Shown piece by piece: positions 1-9,856 of a DNA stretch of 64,000 nt. A program made the translations under genes and the position numbers. The stretch spans positions 1 through 64,000 of the forward strand of contig SVLV01000007.1 in NCBI GenBank assembly GCA_015067765.1, written 5' to 3'. The stretch comes from Oscillospiraceae bacterium. GTDB taxonomy: Bacteria > Bacillota > Clostridia > Oscillospirales > Oscillospiraceae. Under the pieces are notes generated by a model. The model was not told where the DNA came from. It worked only from the letters and a program-made list of their open reading frames with translations, and did not search any database. Position 1 is the stretch's first letter. Each line of letters begins with the position of its first letter.

Positions 1-180
1 ACCTGCCAGCATCATCAGAACATTCCAGTCCACCACAGCTACGATCTCGCCCACCGGAACGATACCCAGCACCATAAAGATCACTGCGGCTGCCACCGCC
101 ACCACCGCCCGGTACTTCGGCAATAGCAGCAGTAGAGCATACACGCCGATGAAAATGCACAGCGCTACTGTTTTCAACAT
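1..180 (-). CDS. N-terminal fragment of a membrane anion transporter (SLC13/ArsB/CitM-like), truncated by window edge
   Basis: Minus strand from 180 reads MLKTVALCIFIGVYALLLLLPKYRAVVAVAAAVIFMVLGIVPVGEIVAVVDWNVLMMLAG, open to the edge; hydrophobic, with the 'DWNVLMMLAG' motif of the ArsB/NhaD-type permease superfamily. Confidence 0.6.
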   Translation of the reverse strand, partial: MLKTVALCIFIGVYALLLLLPKYRAVVAVAAAVIFMVLGIVPVGEIVAVVDWNVLMMLAG

Positions 181-303
181 ATCTCTTCCTCCAAATCTTT
201 CACAAGAACACCGAGGTTCCTTTATAAAGAATATATGAGGAAATCTTATCAAAAAACAACAGATAATGCAAGCATCTCTGCCGCGATATTCCCACCTAAA
301 TTC

Positions 304-344
304 AAAAAAGCGAGGAAGACCTCCCGTTCGGAAGATCTTCCTCG
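304..344 (-). terminator. Rho-independent terminator downstream of the pot operon
   Basis: Inverted repeat cgaggaagac...cttcctcg followed on the minus strand by CTTTTTT. Confidence 0.8.
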
Positions 345-356
345 TCGTTCAAATTA

Positions 357-2339
357 CTATACGCCCAGCTGATTCCAAAGGCTATTGTACAGGTTCAGCG
401 TCTCTCTGGGCAGGTTTTCATACAGAGTGCAGCGCTCGCGCTCCTCATCCGGAAGCACCATGATCTCATAGAGTTCCTGATCCAGTTCCTCTTCATAGTT
501 CTCCAGATAATAGTCGGGATACTGCTCCAGCGCCTCCGCATTGGGAGAGGCATACCAGATGTAATCCATGTTGGCCAGATTGGACTCCGTGGAGGCAATG
601 AAATTGATCCATGCCTCTGCCTCCGCCTTGTTGCGAGAACTCTTCAGCACGCACATGGCATCCACAAACCAGTTGGAGCCCTCCTCCGGCAGCACATAAG
701 CCAGATCCTCATTGTTCTCCAGCATGGTCAGATAGTCGCCGGCATAGTACATGGCGATGGCGGCATTGCCGCTCTCCATCTTCAGGTAAACCTCATCCAT
801 AACGAATGCCTGATAGACACCGCTGTCCTTGGCCTTCTTCAAAACGGCAAAGGCCTCCTGCAGCTGGGTCTCATCGGTGGTATTGATGTCATAGCCCAAG
901 CTCAGCAGCGCCGCAGCCAGTGCGTCACGGGAGTTGTTGATCATCAGCACCTGTCCGGCATATCGGGGATCAAACATCGCGCTCCAGCTGGTGATCTCCT
1001 CATCCACCATGGAGGTGTTATAAATGATGCCCAAGCTGCCCCAGGTATAGGGCACGGTGTACTTGTTTTCCGGGTCAAAGCTGAGGCTGCGATAGGCCTC
1101 CCCAATCTTTGCATAGTTGGGGATATTATCATAGTTCAGCTCTGCCAGCATATCCTCTTCAATCAGACGTGCGATCATGTAATCGGAAGGAACGATCACA
1201 TCGAAGTCGGCGCCGCCCATTTTGATGAGGGAGTAGAGGGCCTCATTGCTCTCTGCAGTCTGATAATTGACGCGGATTCCGGTAGTCTCTTCAAACTCCG
1301 TGATGAGCTCCTCGTCAATATACTCACCCCAGGAACAGACATTCACCACCGGTTGCTTGCTGACAGCATAACCGCTGATGATCAGTACCGCGGTCAGCAC
1401 ACAGGCCATGGTTCCGGCACCCACGCGCACCAGCACGCGGCGCACCTTCTCCTGCCGGGGGGTATACTGCTTGCGGGAACGCTTCACCGTACCATCGCTC
1501 TTTTCCTCCCGCAGGTTGACAATAGCCAGCAGTACCAGTACCGTAACAAACAACAGGGTGGAAATGGCGTTGATCTCCGGGGTAACGCGTTTCTTGGTCA
1601 TGCCGTAGATGGTCATAGCCAGGGTGGAAGAACTGGTGCCGGCCGTAAAGTAACTGATGATAAAATCATCCACCGACATGGTAAAGGCCGTCAGTGCACC
1701 GGAAACAATACCCGGCTTGATCTCCGGAAGAATCACCTTCCAGAAGGCCTGGATCCAGGTGCAGCCCAGATCCTGCGCCGCATCCACCAGATTGCGGTCC
1801 ATCTGCCGCAGCTTGGGGCCAACAGACAGAATAATATAGGGGATATTGAAGCACACATGAGCAATCAGCAGGGTGCCAAAGCCCATGGTCAAACGATCCG
1901 GAAGCACGATCAGGGATTGCCAGGAGTTGACCCAGGTAGCAAAGGTTCCCCAACCGTTGAAAAATGCCACAAACAGCAGAGAAAGGCTGACACCGGTGAC
2001 AATATCCGCATTCATCATGGGGATATTGTTCACCGCCAGAATGGCATCCCGGGATCTGCGGCGCATGGCATGGAGGCCGATGGCCGCAAAGGTACCGGCA
2101 ATGGTGGCGATCACCGTCGCCAGGAAGGATACCAGCAGTGTGGTGTACACACTGTTCATGATCAGCCGGTTGTTGAAGAGCTGCTCATACCACTGCAGAG
2201 AAAAGCCCTTCCACACGCTGGAACTGGTACCGGCGTTGAAGGAAAAGATGATCAGAATAAAGATCGGCGCGTATAGGAACAGACCTACCAGGATCATCAG
2301 AAGCCGGTTGGACAGGCTGTTGCTCTTCTTTCCTCTCAT
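357..2339 (-). CDS. potCD: Spermidine/putrescine ABC transporter, permease (PotC) fused to substrate-binding protein (PotD)
   Basis: 660 aa: N-terminal PotC-like permease with 'DLGCTWIQAFWKVILPEIKPGI' EAA loop, then a C-terminal PotD-like domain starting 'VVNVCSWGEYIDEELITEFEETTGIRVNYQT'. Confidence 0.93.
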   Translation of the reverse strand: MRGKKSNSLSNRLLMILVGLFLYAPIFILIIFSFNAGTSSSVWKGFSLQWYEQLFNNRLIMNSVYTTLLVSFLATVIATIAGTFAAIGLHAMRRRSRDAILAVNNIPMMNADIVTGVSLSLLFVAFFNGWGTFATWVNSWQSLIVLPDRLTMGFGTLLIAHVCFNIPYIILSVGPKLRQMDRNLVDAAQDLGCTWIQAFWKVILPEIKPGIVSGALTAFTMSVDDFIISYFTAGTSSSTLAMTIYGMTKKRVTPEINAISTLLFVTVLVLLAIVNLREEKSDGTVKRSRKQYTPRQEKVRRVLVRVGAGTMACVLTAVLIISGYAVSKQPVVNVCSWGEYIDEELITEFEETTGIRVNYQTAESNEALYSLIKMGGADFDVIVPSDYMIARLIEEDMLAELNYDNIPNYAKIGEAYRSLSFDPENKYTVPYTWGSLGIIYNTSMVDEEITSWSAMFDPRYAGQVLMINNSRDALAAALLSLGYDINTTDETQLQEAFAVLKKAKDSGVYQAFVMDEVYLKMESGNAAIAMYYAGDYLTMLENNEDLAYVLPEEGSNWFVDAMCVLKSSRNKAEAEAWINFIASTESNLANMDYIWYASPNAEALEQYPDYYLENYEEELDQELYEIMVLPDEERERCTLYENLPRETLNLYNSLWNQLGV

Positions 2340-3193
2340 AGCCGCACCGCCTGTTCCTCGCCCTCACCGAAGCGATTCATCACCAACATACAGACCACTA
2401 CGATCACCATCATCACAAAGGAGATGGCCGCACCCAACTGGGGATTATAGGCTCCGCCCAAAAACTGCCGCTCAATCAGGTCGCCCAGCAGCAGCTCCGT
2501 GCCGCCGCCCAGCATACGGGAGATGGCAAAGGTGGAAACGGAAGGGACAAACACCATGGTGATTCCGGACAGCACACCCGGCAGGGACAGAGGCAGGATC
2601 ACCTTCTTGAACACGGTCACACTGTCGGCACCCAGATCCCGGGCAGCCTCCAGCAGAGAGTAATCCAGCTTCACGATCACCGAATAGATGGGCAGGATCA
2701 TAAAGGGCAGGTAGTTATATACCATACCCAACACCACCGCACCCTGGGTGTTCATCATGGAAAAATATTCAATATTACTGCCGGTGATCTGGTTATACAG
2801 ATCAATCAGGCCGATCTGGGAAAACAGCTGGTTCAGCAAACCGTTGTTCTCCAGAATGGTCATCCAGGAGTAGGTGCGCAGCAGGAAGTTCATCCACATG
2901 GGCAGCATAATCAGCACCATGCCGATCTTCTGGAATCTGGCCCCCTCCCGGCTCATATAAAAGGCCACCGGGTAGCCGATCAAAAGACAAATCAGCGTGG
3001 CAATGATCGCCAGGTTAAAAGAGCGCAGGAATACACTGGTGTACTCCCCCATCTGCACGAAGTTATCCACAGAGAAATCTCCGTAGGTATCGGTGAAGGC
3101 GTAGTACACCATGATCAAAATGGGTGTTACCACAAAAATGGCCAGCCATCCCACATAGGGCACGGCGAACCGGGACAATTGCTTATTCGTCAT
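2336..3193 (-). CDS. potB: Spermidine/putrescine ABC transporter permease PotB
   Basis: [22 protein letters not shown] start; EAA loop '[29 protein letters not shown]'; 4-nt overlap with potCD; upstream part of the ORF overlaps potA. Confidence 0.9.
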   Translation of the reverse strand: MTNKQLSRFAVPYVGWLAIFVVTPILIMVYYAFTDTYGDFSVDNFVQMGEYTSVFLRSFNLAIIATLICLLIGYPVAFYMSREGARFQKIGMVLIMLPMWMNFLLRTYSWMTILENNGLLNQLFSQIGLIDLYNQITGSNIEYFSMMNTQGAVVLGMVYNYLPFMILPIYSVIVKLDYSLLEAARDLGADSVTVFKKVILPLSLPGVLSGITMVFVPSVSTFAISRMLGGGTELLLGDLIERQFLGGAYNPQLGAAISFVMMVIVVVCMLVMNRFGEGEEQAVRL

Positions 3194-4325
3194 CCCCGCT
3201 CTCCTCCTCGTCCAGTGCCAAACTGGCATCCGCCAGCTCCTCATATTCCTCGGAGTAGGAGCTGTAATCACCGAACATACCGGAGTATTCGCTCTTCTTC
3301 ATGATGTGGAAGGCCTCGGGATCGATCTTCACACCGATCCGCGCCCCCTCCGGGGAGTGATCCGTGGTCTGGATCAGCCACTTAAAGCCCCGGAAATCCA
3401 CAATAATATCATACTGCATGCCCTTGAAGGTGACATTGGTGACCTTACCCACCAGCTGACCCTGCTCCACGGGAACAATATCAATATCCTCCGGACGGAT
3501 GACCACATCCACCGGCTCATTTTCGGCAAAGCCACCGTCCACACAGGGGAACTCCTTGCCGTACATTTTCACCACATTGTCGCGCACCATAGTACCGTTG
3601 AGGATATTACTCTCACCGATAAAGTCCGCTACAAATGCGTTCTTGGGCTCGTTATAGATATCCTCCGGCGTGCCGATCTGCTGGATCTTGCCCTTGTCCA
3701 TCACCACTACGGTGTCAGACATGGTCAGGGCTTCCTCCTGGTCATGGGTTACATAGACGAAGGTAATGCCCATCTGCTGCTGGATCCGTTTCAATTCGTT
3801 CTGCATATCCTTGCGCAGACGCAGGTCAAGAGCGCCCAGGGGCTCATCCAGCAGAAGAACCTTGGGACGGTTGACCAGTGCGCGGGCGATGGCCACACGC
3901 TGCTGCTGACCGCCGGAGAGCTGGTCGATGCGGCGCTTGGCGAAGCCCTTCAGGCTCACCACTTCCAGCATCTCGTTGACACGCTCTTCGATCTCCTGCT
4001 CCGGCACCTTGGCGATCCGAAGTCCGAAGGCAATATTTTCAAATACATCCAGATGCGGGAACAACGCATACTTCTGGAATACGGTGTTGATCTGCCGCTT
4101 ATGGGGCGGGACATCATTAATTCTCTCACCATCAAAGATCAAGTCACCGGACGTGGGGGTCGTAAACCCACCGATGATCCGCAGCGTGGTGGTCTTGCCA
4201 CAGCCGCTGGGGCCCAGCAGCGTCAGAAACTCAGAGTCATTGATGTAGAGGTTGATATTATCGAGAACCAGCTCGTCGTCAAACGTCATGCAGATGTCCT
4301 GCAGACGAATCAACTTTTTGGACAT
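3183..4325 (-). CDS. potA: Spermidine/putrescine ABC transporter ATP-binding protein PotA
   Basis: Walker [25 protein letters not shown] signature, Walker [14 protein letters not shown]-terminal TOBE-like region. Confidence 0.93.
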   Translation of the reverse strand: MSKKLIRLQDICMTFDDELVLDNINLYINDSEFLTLLGPSGCGKTTTLRIIGGFTTPTSGDLIFDGERINDVPPHKRQINTVFQKYALFPHLDVFENIAFGLRIAKVPEQEIEERVNEMLEVVSLKGFAKRRIDQLSGGQQQRVAIARALVNRPKVLLLDEPLGALDLRLRKDMQNELKRIQQQMGITFVYVTHDQEEALTMSDTVVVMDKGKIQQIGTPEDIYNEPKNAFVADFIGESNILNGTMVRDNVVKMYGKEFPCVDGGFAENEPVDVVIRPEDIDIVPVEQGQLVGKVTNVTFKGMQYDIIVDFRGFKWLIQTTDHSPEGARIGVKIDPEAFHIMKKSEYSGMFGDYSSYSEEYEELADASLALDEEESGDDE

Positions 4326-4517
4326 GTATCCTCCCCCGTTCTATAAAAAAATTACCGGACCCAGCCGAAGCAGCATCTCTGTTCCCGAAATACCGTATCC
4401 GGAGAGTCCAGTCGTCCTTTAGCTACAATATAGTAAAAAGATGTCGAAATGTCAATGTATATTTTCCCAATACTACGCAAACCCCGGCAGCAGGGCCGGG
4501 GTTTGCAGCATGGGTGT

Positions 4518-5477
4518 TCAATCACCAAAATATTTGGTCCGGAACGGCACCTCTTCCACCTGGAAACTGCGGCCCCGCAGGTACTCCAGAATACCGGCAT
4601 CCGTTGAGAAATCAAAGGTCAGCTGATAGGAATACAGCGCCTGCCGGGTCTCGGCATACTTGCGGTTTTTCTCGCCGTTTCCATATTTTCCGTCGCCCAG
4701 CAGCGGACAACCCAGATCCGCCATGGTAGCACGGATCTGATGGGTACGGCCGGTAAGCAGCTCCACCTCCAGCAGACTCAGTTCACCCCGGCGCTGCAGG
4801 GTGCGGTAACGGGTCACAGCAGTCTTTCCGCCGGGGATAGGCCGGTGGTATACTGCCACCTGCTTTTTCTTCTCATCCTTCAGCAGCCAGCACTCCACCT
4901 CACCTGCCGCAGGCTTCGGAGCCCCCAGTGTGATACACAGGTATCGCTTATCGATCTCCCGATCCCGGATCTTTTCATTGATGATCCGCAGAGTCTCCGC
5001 ATTCTTGGCAGCGATGACAATGCCGCCGGTGTTGCGGTCGATGCGGTTGCACAGGGCGGGGGTAAATGCATTTTCCCAGCGGGGATTCCATTCCTTCTTC
5101 TGGTAAAGATAGGCCTGGATATGGTTGATGAGGGTGTTGACCTTCTCCGTCTCGTCGGCGTGGACCACAAGGCCGGGCCGCTTATTCAGCAGCATCAGAT
5201 TCTCATCCTCGTAGACGATGTCCAGCGTCGGCTTGAAGAGGGTAAGGAACATATTCTCCTCCCGGGGCTGGTCAAAAAACTCATCATTGATATACAGCTG
5301 CAGCACATCCCCCTGTTGCAGGCGCTGGTCCCGCTGTGCCCGTGCCCCGTTGACCTTGATGCGCTTGAGGCGGATATACTTCTGCAGCAGCGCAGGCGGC
5401 AACAGGGGCAGAGATTTGGACACAAAACGGTCCAATCTCTGTCCGGCATCATTCTTCCCAACGGTCAGTTCCCGCAT
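4518..5477 (-). CDS. RluA-family pseudouridine synthase with N-terminal S4 domain
   Basis: S4-like 'RLDRFVSKSLPLLPPALLQKYIRLKRIKVNG', catalytic 'CNRIDRNTGGIVIAAKN', 'TGRTHQIRATMADLGCPLLGD'; start at MRELTVG placed by GGAGGA SD. Confidence 0.9.
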   Translation of the reverse strand: MRELTVGKNDAGQRLDRFVSKSLPLLPPALLQKYIRLKRIKVNGARAQRDQRLQQGDVLQLYINDEFFDQPREENMFLTLFKPTLDIVYEDENLMLLNKRPGLVVHADETEKVNTLINHIQAYLYQKKEWNPRWENAFTPALCNRIDRNTGGIVIAAKNAETLRIINEKIRDREIDKRYLCITLGAPKPAAGEVECWLLKDEKKKQVAVYHRPIPGGKTAVTRYRTLQRRGELSLLEVELLTGRTHQIRATMADLGCPLLGDGKYGNGEKNRKYAETRQALYSYQLTFDFSTDAGILEYLRGRSFQVEEVPFRTKYFGD

Positions 5478-5555
5478 AAGATCCTCCTGCATCACTTACT
5501 ATACGCCTATTCTACCTGATTTTCCAAAAATGTCAAAATATTTGTAAGAAAAGGT

Positions 5556-5584
5556 TTGACAAATGGACCTCAAACCACTATAAT
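5556..5584 (+). promoter_or_regulatory. Sigma-70/SigA-type promoter for yceD-rpmF
   Basis: TTGACA - 17 nt - TATAAT. Confidence 0.85.
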
Positions 5585-5611
5585 ACAAGTCGTGTCATTG
5601 CGAGGTGTATT

Positions 5612-6115
5612 ATGCGCTTGAATGTTAACAGACTACTGCATACCCCCCAATCCAGCCAGAATTTCCACTTTGAGATGGATCTGTCTGACATGGAATTCGG
5701 TGGAACCACCCCTGTTCAGCATCCGGTTGTTGTGGACGGCCAGGTGCGCAACGAGGCAGGTATGCTGGTGCTGCAGCTTCAGGCGGAGACGACGCTCCGC
5801 TCCGTCTGCGACCGATGTGCAGAGGAATTTGATGCGGAAGTTTCCGTGGCGTATTCCTGTGTGCTGGCCGAGGAGAAGCAGCTGGAAGACAGCGAGGACA
5901 TTGTCCTGCTGGAAGACGGCGAAGTGGATCTGGAGGAGCTGGCGCGAACCGCGTTCATCCTTGATATGGACACAAAAACTCTGTGCTCTGAAGATTGTCA
6001 GGGACTTTGCCCGGGCTGCGGTGTGAATCTCAACCATGAGCCCTGCCGGTGCAAGAAGCAGGTCGATCCCCGGCTTGCCGCGCTGGCCAAGCTCCTGCAG
6101 CAGGACGAGGAATAA
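5612..6115 (+). CDS. YceD/DUF177 family protein
   Basis: 'CDRCAEEF' and C-terminal 'LCSEDCQGLCPGCGVNLNHEPCRC' motifs; immediately upstream of rpmF, the conserved context. Confidence 0.9.
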   Translation: MRLNVNRLLHTPQSSQNFHFEMDLSDMEFGGTTPVQHPVVVDGQVRNEAGMLVLQLQAETTLRSVCDRCAEEFDAEVSVAYSCVLAEEKQLEDSEDIVLLEDGEVDLEELARTAFILDMDTKTLCSEDCQGLCPGCGVNLNHEPCRCKKQVDPRLAALAKLLQQDEE

Positions 6116-6173
6116 CAGAGAGTTCTTCATTATAAATTACTGCTCAGGCAGTTAAGACCAAGGAGGTGTCAAC

Positions 6174-6371
6174 ATGGCAGTCCCTAAGAGAAAAGTATCC
6201 AAACAAAGACGCAACAAGAGACGCAGCTCCGTGTGGAAGCTGGCGGCTCCCGGTCTGGTGGCATGCCCCAAGTGTGGTGCGCTGCATCTGCCTCACAGAA
6301 TGTGCCCGGAGTGCGGCACCTATAATGGCCGTGAGGTCAAGACCGTCAAGTCCGTTGTGGCAGACAACTAA
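6174..6371 (+). CDS. rpmF: 50S ribosomal protein L32 (zinc-binding form)
   Basis: [18 protein letters not shown]...[25 protein letters not shown]. Confidence 0.97.
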   Translation: MAVPKRKVSKQRRNKRRSSVWKLAAPGLVACPKCGALHLPHRMCPECGTYNGREVKTVKSVVADN

Positions 6372-6390
6372 TTGACTGTGTGTCCTTGTT

Positions 6391-6426
6391 AGGAGGGAAG
6401 ATCGTTCTTCCCTCCTTACTTTTTTG
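6391..6426 (+). terminator. Rho-independent terminator after rpmF
   Basis: aggagggaagatcgttcttccctcct then T-rich run. Confidence 0.85.
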
Positions 6427-6462
6427 CCCCGCAGTCCCCCCGGGGAAAAGTTGTTTTTCTGC

Positions 6463-6491
6463 TTGCGCCGGTGACGGGATATGACTATAAT
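6463..6491 (+). promoter_or_regulatory. Promoter for DUF512-der-plsY
   Basis: TTGCGC - 17 nt - TATAAT. Confidence 0.6.
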
Positions 6492-6547
6492 ATACTTGAT
6501 ATAATATGGGCAATTATCACTTTCTGAGAGAATGAGGACCTGAAACT

Positions 6548-7855
6548 ATGAGTACGGTGATTACCGCCATTGATCCCCGCAGCCCGGCAGAACGGGCCGG
6601 CATCCGGGTTGGCGAACAACTTCTTACCATCAATCAGCATGAGATCGTGGATGTACTGGACTACCGCTTTTATGGGTACGATTCCGAGTGCACCCTGACC
6701 CTTCGCGCCCCCGACGGCACTCAGCGACAGGTTTCTCTCCGCAAGGAAGAGGGCCGGGATCTGGGCCTGAATTTTGATACCTATCTGATGGATGAGATGC
6801 GTCCCTGCTCCAATCACTGTATCTTCTGCTTTGTGGACCAGATGCCTCCCGGCATGCGCCAGTCTCTCTACTTCAAGGACGACGATGCCCGTCTCAGCTT
6901 CCTGTTGGGCAACTATATTACCCTCACCAATATCACGGAGCGGGAAGCGCAGCGGATCATGGATCTGCACATCAGCCCCATCAATGTCTCCGTCCATGCC
7001 ACGGATCCTCAGCTGCACTGTACCATGCTGGGCAACAAGGATGCTCTGCGTTCTCTGGACTATATCCGCCAGTTCTGCAAGGCCGGCATTGTCATGAACG
7101 GTCAGATCGTGGTCTGCCCCGGCTGGAATGACGGGGATCAGCTGCGCCGCACCCTGCGGGATCTGACTGAGATGGAATTTTCCAGCTGCTCCATCGTTCC
7201 GGTGGGCATCACCCGCTATCGTCAGGGCCTGGCCAAGCTGCGTCCGGTGGACAGCCAGTGCGCCGCAGAAATTCTGGACATCGCCGAGGAATTCGGTCAG
7301 GAGAATCTGCAGCGTTTCGGCACCCGCCGTTTTTTCTGCGCCGATGAGCTGTTCCTGCGGGCCGGCCGCCCCCTCCCCCAGGAGGACTATTATGAGGGCT
7401 ACCGCCAGTTGGAAAACGGTGTCGGCATGCTGCGGTCTCTGGAGGGTGATTTCCTGGCCGCTCTGGATACTGTGGAGCTGCCCCAGCACCCCACGCCCTT
7501 CACCATCGCCACCGGTGTGGCCGCCGCACCCTTCCTGCGAACTCTGGTCCAGCGGGCACAGGAGCGGTTCCCCGGCCTGCAGGGTCAGGTGGTGGCCATC
7601 GAAAACGATTTCTTCGGCCACACCATCGATGTGGCTGGCCTGCTGACCGGCCAGGATCTGGCAAAGCAACTGGGTCAGCTGCCGCAGCTGGGCCGGGTAC
7701 TGATCCCCCTGCATATGCTGCGCCATCAGGAGGATGTATTTCTGGATGACTACACCGTTCCCCAGCTGCAGGAAGCGCTGGGCTGCCCGGTCCAGGTCGT
7801 CGGCACCGACGGCTTCGATCTGGCAGATGCAATGTTTGAAACAGAGGAGGTTTGA
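6548..7855 (+). CDS. PDZ/radical SAM/DUF512 domain protein of unknown function
   Basis: N-terminal PDZ-like 'GSPAERAGIRVGEQLLTINQHEI' type segment, 'CSNHCIFCFVDQMPPGMRQSLYFKDDD' radical-SAM-like cysteine motif, DUF512-type C-terminus; upstream of der. Confidence 0.88.
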   Translation: MSTVITAIDPRSPAERAGIRVGEQLLTINQHEIVDVLDYRFYGYDSECTLTLRAPDGTQRQVSLRKEEGRDLGLNFDTYLMDEMRPCSNHCIFCFVDQMPPGMRQSLYFKDDDARLSFLLGNYITLTNITEREAQRIMDLHISPINVSVHATDPQLHCTMLGNKDALRSLDYIRQFCKAGIVMNGQIVVCPGWNDGDQLRRTLRDLTEMEFSSCSIVPVGITRYRQGLAKLRPVDSQCAAEILDIAEEFGQENLQRFGTRRFFCADELFLRAGRPLPQEDYYEGYRQLENGVGMLRSLEGDFLAALDTVELPQHPTPFTIATGVAAAPFLRTLVQRAQERFPGLQGQVVAIENDFFGHTIDVAGLLTGQDLAKQLGQLPQLGRVLIPLHMLRHQEDVFLDDYTVPQLQEALGCPVQVVGTDGFDLADAMFETEEV

Positions 7856-7857
7856 GT

Positions 7858-9183
7858 ATGTCCAAACCCATTATTGCCATTGTGGGCCGCCCCAATGTGG
7901 GCAAGTCCATGCTCTTTAATAAGCTGATCGGCCGCCGACTGTCCATCGTGGAGGACACCCCCGGTGTCACCCGCGACCGCATCTACGGTGAGTCCGACTG
8001 GAACGGCCGCAAGTTCACGCTGGTAGATACCGGCGGTATCGAGCCCAGCACCGACAGCCAGATCCTCTCCTTCATGCGGGAGCAGGCTCAGATCGCTATC
8101 GATAACGCCACCGTCATCGTGCTGGTGGTGGACATCAAGACCGGCATGACCGCCGCCGACCAAGAAGTGGCCAACATGCTGCAGCGCTCCAAGAAGCCCA
8201 TTGTGCTGGCCGTCAATAAGATGGATAACACCGGCAATATCAACCCCGACTTCTACGAGTTCTACAACCTGGGTCTGGGTGATCCCATTGCCGTCTCCGC
8301 TGTCCATGGCCACGGTACCGGTGATCTGCTGGATGCCTGCTTTGAGCACTTCCCTCCCGAAACGGAGGAGGAAGAGGATGACGATGTGATTCAGGTGGCC
8401 ATCATCGGCAAGCCCAATGTGGGCAAGTCCAGCCTCACCAACCGGATCCTCGGTCAGCAGCGCGTCATTGTCAGCAATGTAGCCGGCACTACCCGTGATG
8501 CCATCGACTCCTATTTTGAAAATGAGACCGGTAAGTATAACTTCATTGATACGGCCGGTATGCGCAAGAAATCCAAGGTAGATGACAATATTGAAAAGTA
8601 CAGCGTCCTCCGCTCCACTATGGCCATCGAGCGCTCCGATGTGTGCCTGATCCTCATTGATGCCACCGAGGGTGTCACCGAGCAGGACACCAAGGTAGCC
8701 GGTCTGGCCCATGATGCCGGCAAGGCCTGCATCATCGTGGTCAACAAGTGGGATCTGGTGGAGAAGGACGGCAAGACTATGGATCATATGCGCGAGGAGA
8801 TTCGCCGCGATCTCAGCTATATGACCTATGCCCCCATCCTGTTTATCTCCGCCCTTACCGGCCAGCGTGTCACCCGCCTGTTTGAGCTGATCAACTATGT
8901 GCACAATCAGGCCTCTACCCGCATCACCACCGGTATGCTGAACTCTGTTCTGGCCGATGCACAGACCCGCGTGCAGCCCCCCTCCGATAAGGGCCGCCGA
9001 CTGAAGATCTACTATATGACCCAGGTGGGCATCAAGCCCCCCCACTTTGTGGCCTTCTGCAACGAAAAGAAGCTCTTCCACTTTTCCTACCGCCGCTATC
9101 TGGAAAACCAGATCCGCAGCGTGTTCGGTCTGGAGGGCACCCCCGTCATTATGACCGTCCGGCAGAAGGGAGAGGAAGAGTAA
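7858..9183 (+). CDS. der: Ribosome biogenesis GTPase Der (EngA)
   Basis: Two G domains, GRPNVGKS and GKPNVGKSSL, each with DTGG/DTAG and NKMD/NKWD; C-terminal KH-like domain. Confidence 0.97.
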   Translation: MSKPIIAIVGRPNVGKSMLFNKLIGRRLSIVEDTPGVTRDRIYGESDWNGRKFTLVDTGGIEPSTDSQILSFMREQAQIAIDNATVIVLVVDIKTGMTAADQEVANMLQRSKKPIVLAVNKMDNTGNINPDFYEFYNLGLGDPIAVSAVHGHGTGDLLDACFEHFPPETEEEEDDDVIQVAIIGKPNVGKSSLTNRILGQQRVIVSNVAGTTRDAIDSYFENETGKYNFIDTAGMRKKSKVDDNIEKYSVLRSTMAIERSDVCLILIDATEGVTEQDTKVAGLAHDAGKACIIVVNKWDLVEKDGKTMDHMREEIRRDLSYMTYAPILFISALTGQRVTRLFELINYVHNQASTRITTGMLNSVLADAQTRVQPPSDKGRRLKIYYMTQVGIKPPHFVAFCNEKKLFHFSYRRYLENQIRSVFGLEGTPVIMTVRQKGEEE

Positions 9184-9836
9184 TGTCTGTTGTTTTTCTG
9201 ATCGCCCTGACCGTTCTGGTGGCCTATTTCCTGGGCTGCTTCAACGGCGCTGTGCTGATCTCCCATTTTGTGATCCGGGACGATGTCCGCAAGCACGGCA
9301 GCGGAAATGCCGGTCTTACCAATTTCTACCGCACCTACGGCGCCCGCTATGCTCTGCTGGTGATCGTCTGCGACATGCTGAAGACGGCCGTGGCCGCCTG
9401 CATCGGTGGTTACCTGTTTCTGACCCAGCTGAACGACTGGACACTGGGCCTGCTGATCGCCGGTCTCGGCTGCGTGCTGGGCCATATGTTCCCCGTCTTC
9501 TATGGTTTTAAAGGCGGCAAGGGCATCCTCTCCGGCGGCATGCTGGTGATCATGCTGGATTGGCGCGTAGCACTGGTGGCATGGATCCTGTTTGTGGTGC
9601 TGGCCGTTTCCACCCGCTATGTCTCTTTGGGCTCTGTTGCCGCAGCAGCCAGCATGCCCTTCTCCACTTTCTTTGTCTATGGGCACAATGTACTCTATAC
9701 CGTACTGGGCGCCTGCATTGCCGGTCTGGTGGTCTGGTGCCACCGCGGCAACATCCAACGGCTGCTGAAGGGTACGGAAAAGCGTTTCCAATGGCACGTC
9801 AATCCGATCCAGCCCGAGGATAAGGACAAAGACTGA
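9183..9836 (+). CDS. plsY: Glycerol-3-phosphate acyltransferase PlsY
   Basis: 'FNGAVLISHF', 'HGSGNAGLTNFYRTYG', 'GHMFPVFYGFKGGKG' motifs. Confidence 0.93.
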   Translation: MSVVFLIALTVLVAYFLGCFNGAVLISHFVIRDDVRKHGSGNAGLTNFYRTYGARYALLVIVCDMLKTAVAACIGGYLFLTQLNDWTLGLLIAGLGCVLGHMFPVFYGFKGGKGILSGGMLVIMLDWRVALVAWILFVVLAVSTRYVSLGSVAAAASMPFSTFFVYGHNVLYTVLGACIAGLVVWCHRGNIQRLLKGTEKRFQWHVNPIQPEDKDKD

Positions 9837-9856
9837 TCCTGAAAGGAGTTTTTTCC

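Noticed and set aside
4478-4506. Hairpin aaaccccggcccTGCTgccggggttt after the S4/RluA gene as a terminator
   Set aside because: A good stem, but on the minus strand it is followed by GCGTAG rather than a U-tract, so not called as an intrinsic terminator.
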